A DNA stretch of 6,701 bases, taken from positions 1 through 6,701 of the forward strand of contig JAUXBJ010000105.1 in NCBI GenBank assembly GCA_030619425.1, read 5' to 3'. The translations under genes and the position numbers were made by a program. The DNA is from a bacterium. GTDB taxonomy: Bacteria > Zixibacteria > MSB-5A5 > GN15 > FEB-12. Numbering within the stretch: position 1 is the stretch's first letter; each line of letters starts with the position of its first letter. Under the pieces are notes generated by a model. It ran no database searches. It had not been told where the DNA came from and was given only the letters and a program-made list of their open reading frames with translations. This document shows, one piece after another, positions 6,513 to 6,701 of the stretch.

Positions 6513-6701
6513 GACGTTCTGAGGTTGTCCCAAAAGCTGCTGTTCCGGTGGTTCCTTCGACATCCGGAGGAGGTCGTGAGAACCGCCGGTTTCTTATGCT
6601 TGCTCTCCGCAACCGTTTAGAAAAGATCGCCGGGTCACAATCCCGATTGTGTCAAGATCAAGACCCGGCGAAACGAACTTGTGGGACAGCCTCATCTCGT
6701 C
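6513..6701. repeat. Element bounded by an imperfect inverted repeat, possibly a MITE-like extragenic element
   Basis: Plus-strand CTTGTGGGACAGCCTCA (6678-6694) matches, in inverted orientation, the minus-strand reading of 6536-6520, CTTTTGGGACAACCTCA, at 15 of 17 positions. Past a 3-base mismatch both arms continue with CGTC, reaching 6701 and 6513, so 19 of 24 aligned bases agree. The right arm runs to the window edge and may be longer. The arms enclose the stem-loop at 6628-6670, the nested GGTTC/GAACC dyad and AACCGCCGGTT, with no gene. This fits a small non-autonomous or structured intergenic element. No target-site duplication can be checked here. Confidence 0.4.
6619..6670 (-). terminator. 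Terminator-like compound stem-loop, minus strand
   Basis: On the minus strand CGCCGGGTC (6670-6662) pairs perfectly with GACCCGGCG (6636-6628). Inside is a second perfect stem, ACAAT/ATTGT, closed by a CGGG tetraloop (6650-6637), with an 11-base bulge on the 5' side. The outer GC-rich stem is followed by ATCTTTTCT (6627-6619), a usable though interrupted U-tract. It would end a minus-strand transcript entering from beyond 6701 and so insulate the phosphatase operon. The elaborate inner hairpin is more than a simple terminator needs, and a structured repeat element is the alternative. Confidence 0.5.

Larger units (their letters stand above)
6326..6701. other. Gene-free, inverted-repeat-rich region upstream of the phosphatase
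   Basis: No convincing gene lies here. The open frames on both strands (up to 97 codons) give low-complexity, Pro/Arg/Ser-rich translations without a ribosome binding site. Bases 6326-6400 are AT-rich and should hold the promoter of the phosphatase-kinase operon; a GATAAT at 6387-6382 on the minus strand could be a -10 box, but I find no matching -35. GGTATACC at 6401-6408 is a perfect 8-base palindrome. From 6431 onward small inverted repeats are dense: CCGA/TCGG at 6435-6452, CCTGG/CCAGG at 6473-6494, CTGCC/GGCAG at 6487-6513, TCCGG/CCGGA at 6544-6568, GGTTC/GAACC at 6550-6584 and AACCGCCGGTT at 6581-6591. Confidence 0.6.

Noticed and set aside
6319..6612. 97-codon minus-strand open frame upstream of the phosphatase
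   Set aside because: Its translation is low-complexity and rich in Arg, Pro and Ser, it has no recognisable domain or ribosome binding site, and it lies in inverted-repeat-rich sequence. It overlaps the start of the real gene.
6411..6620. 69-codon plus-strand open frame in the right-end region
   Set aside because: It crosses several inverted repeats and the left arm of the putative element, has no good ribosome binding site and resembles no known protein.
1..6701. CRISPR array, rRNA, integrase or transposase gene
   Set aside because: No regularly spaced direct repeats, no rRNA-like stretch and no recombinase motifs appear on either strand.

Overview
The window looks like a bacterial chromosome fragment of moderate GC content. 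It is dominated by a two-gene eukaryotic-like Ser/Thr phosphorylation module on the minus strand. The domain fusions point to a Gram-negative member of the FCB or candidate-phylum group, for example Zixibacteria or relatives. They are a transmembrane kinase with TolB-N/FlgO-like and TPR segments beyond the membrane, and an FHA-GAF-SpoIIE phosphatase. That assignment is an inference from architecture only, because the window has no rRNA or other marker gene.

Layout from left to right. Positions 1-204 are non-coding and hold three hairpins, the last lying just ahead of a small plus-strand gene. Positions 205-504 (+) encode a 99-residue protein of unknown function with a Cys-rich tail and a clear ribosome binding site. 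It converges on 654-1385 (-), a two-helix membrane protein of 243 residues, also unrecognised. After a 177-base gap comes the kinase, 1563-4676 (-), and immediately upstream of it the phosphatase, 4673-6325 (-). The last 376 bases (6326-6701) contain no convincing gene. They are dense in inverted repeats, including a 24-base imperfect inverted pair about 190 bases end to end that encloses a strong terminator-like stem-loop.

How the genes fit together. Transcription of the main block runs right to left: phosphatase, then kinase, then possibly the two-helix membrane protein. The phosphatase stop and kinase start overlap within GTGATG, so the two are almost certainly translationally coupled. The kinase has all the catalytic motifs of an active Hanks-type enzyme. 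The phosphatase partner carries a phosphothreonine-binding FHA domain, a GAF sensor domain and a PP2C-type SpoIIE/RsbU catalytic domain with its metal-binding aspartates. A reversible phospho-switch is the natural reading: the kinase senses something beyond the membrane, and the FHA protein docks on phosphorylated kinase or its substrate and reverses or relays the signal. No anti-sigma factor, anti-anti-sigma factor or other obvious substrate is encoded here, so the output is unknown. The most unusual item is the structured, gene-free right end, which resembles a dispersed non-coding element rather than a simple promoter region.
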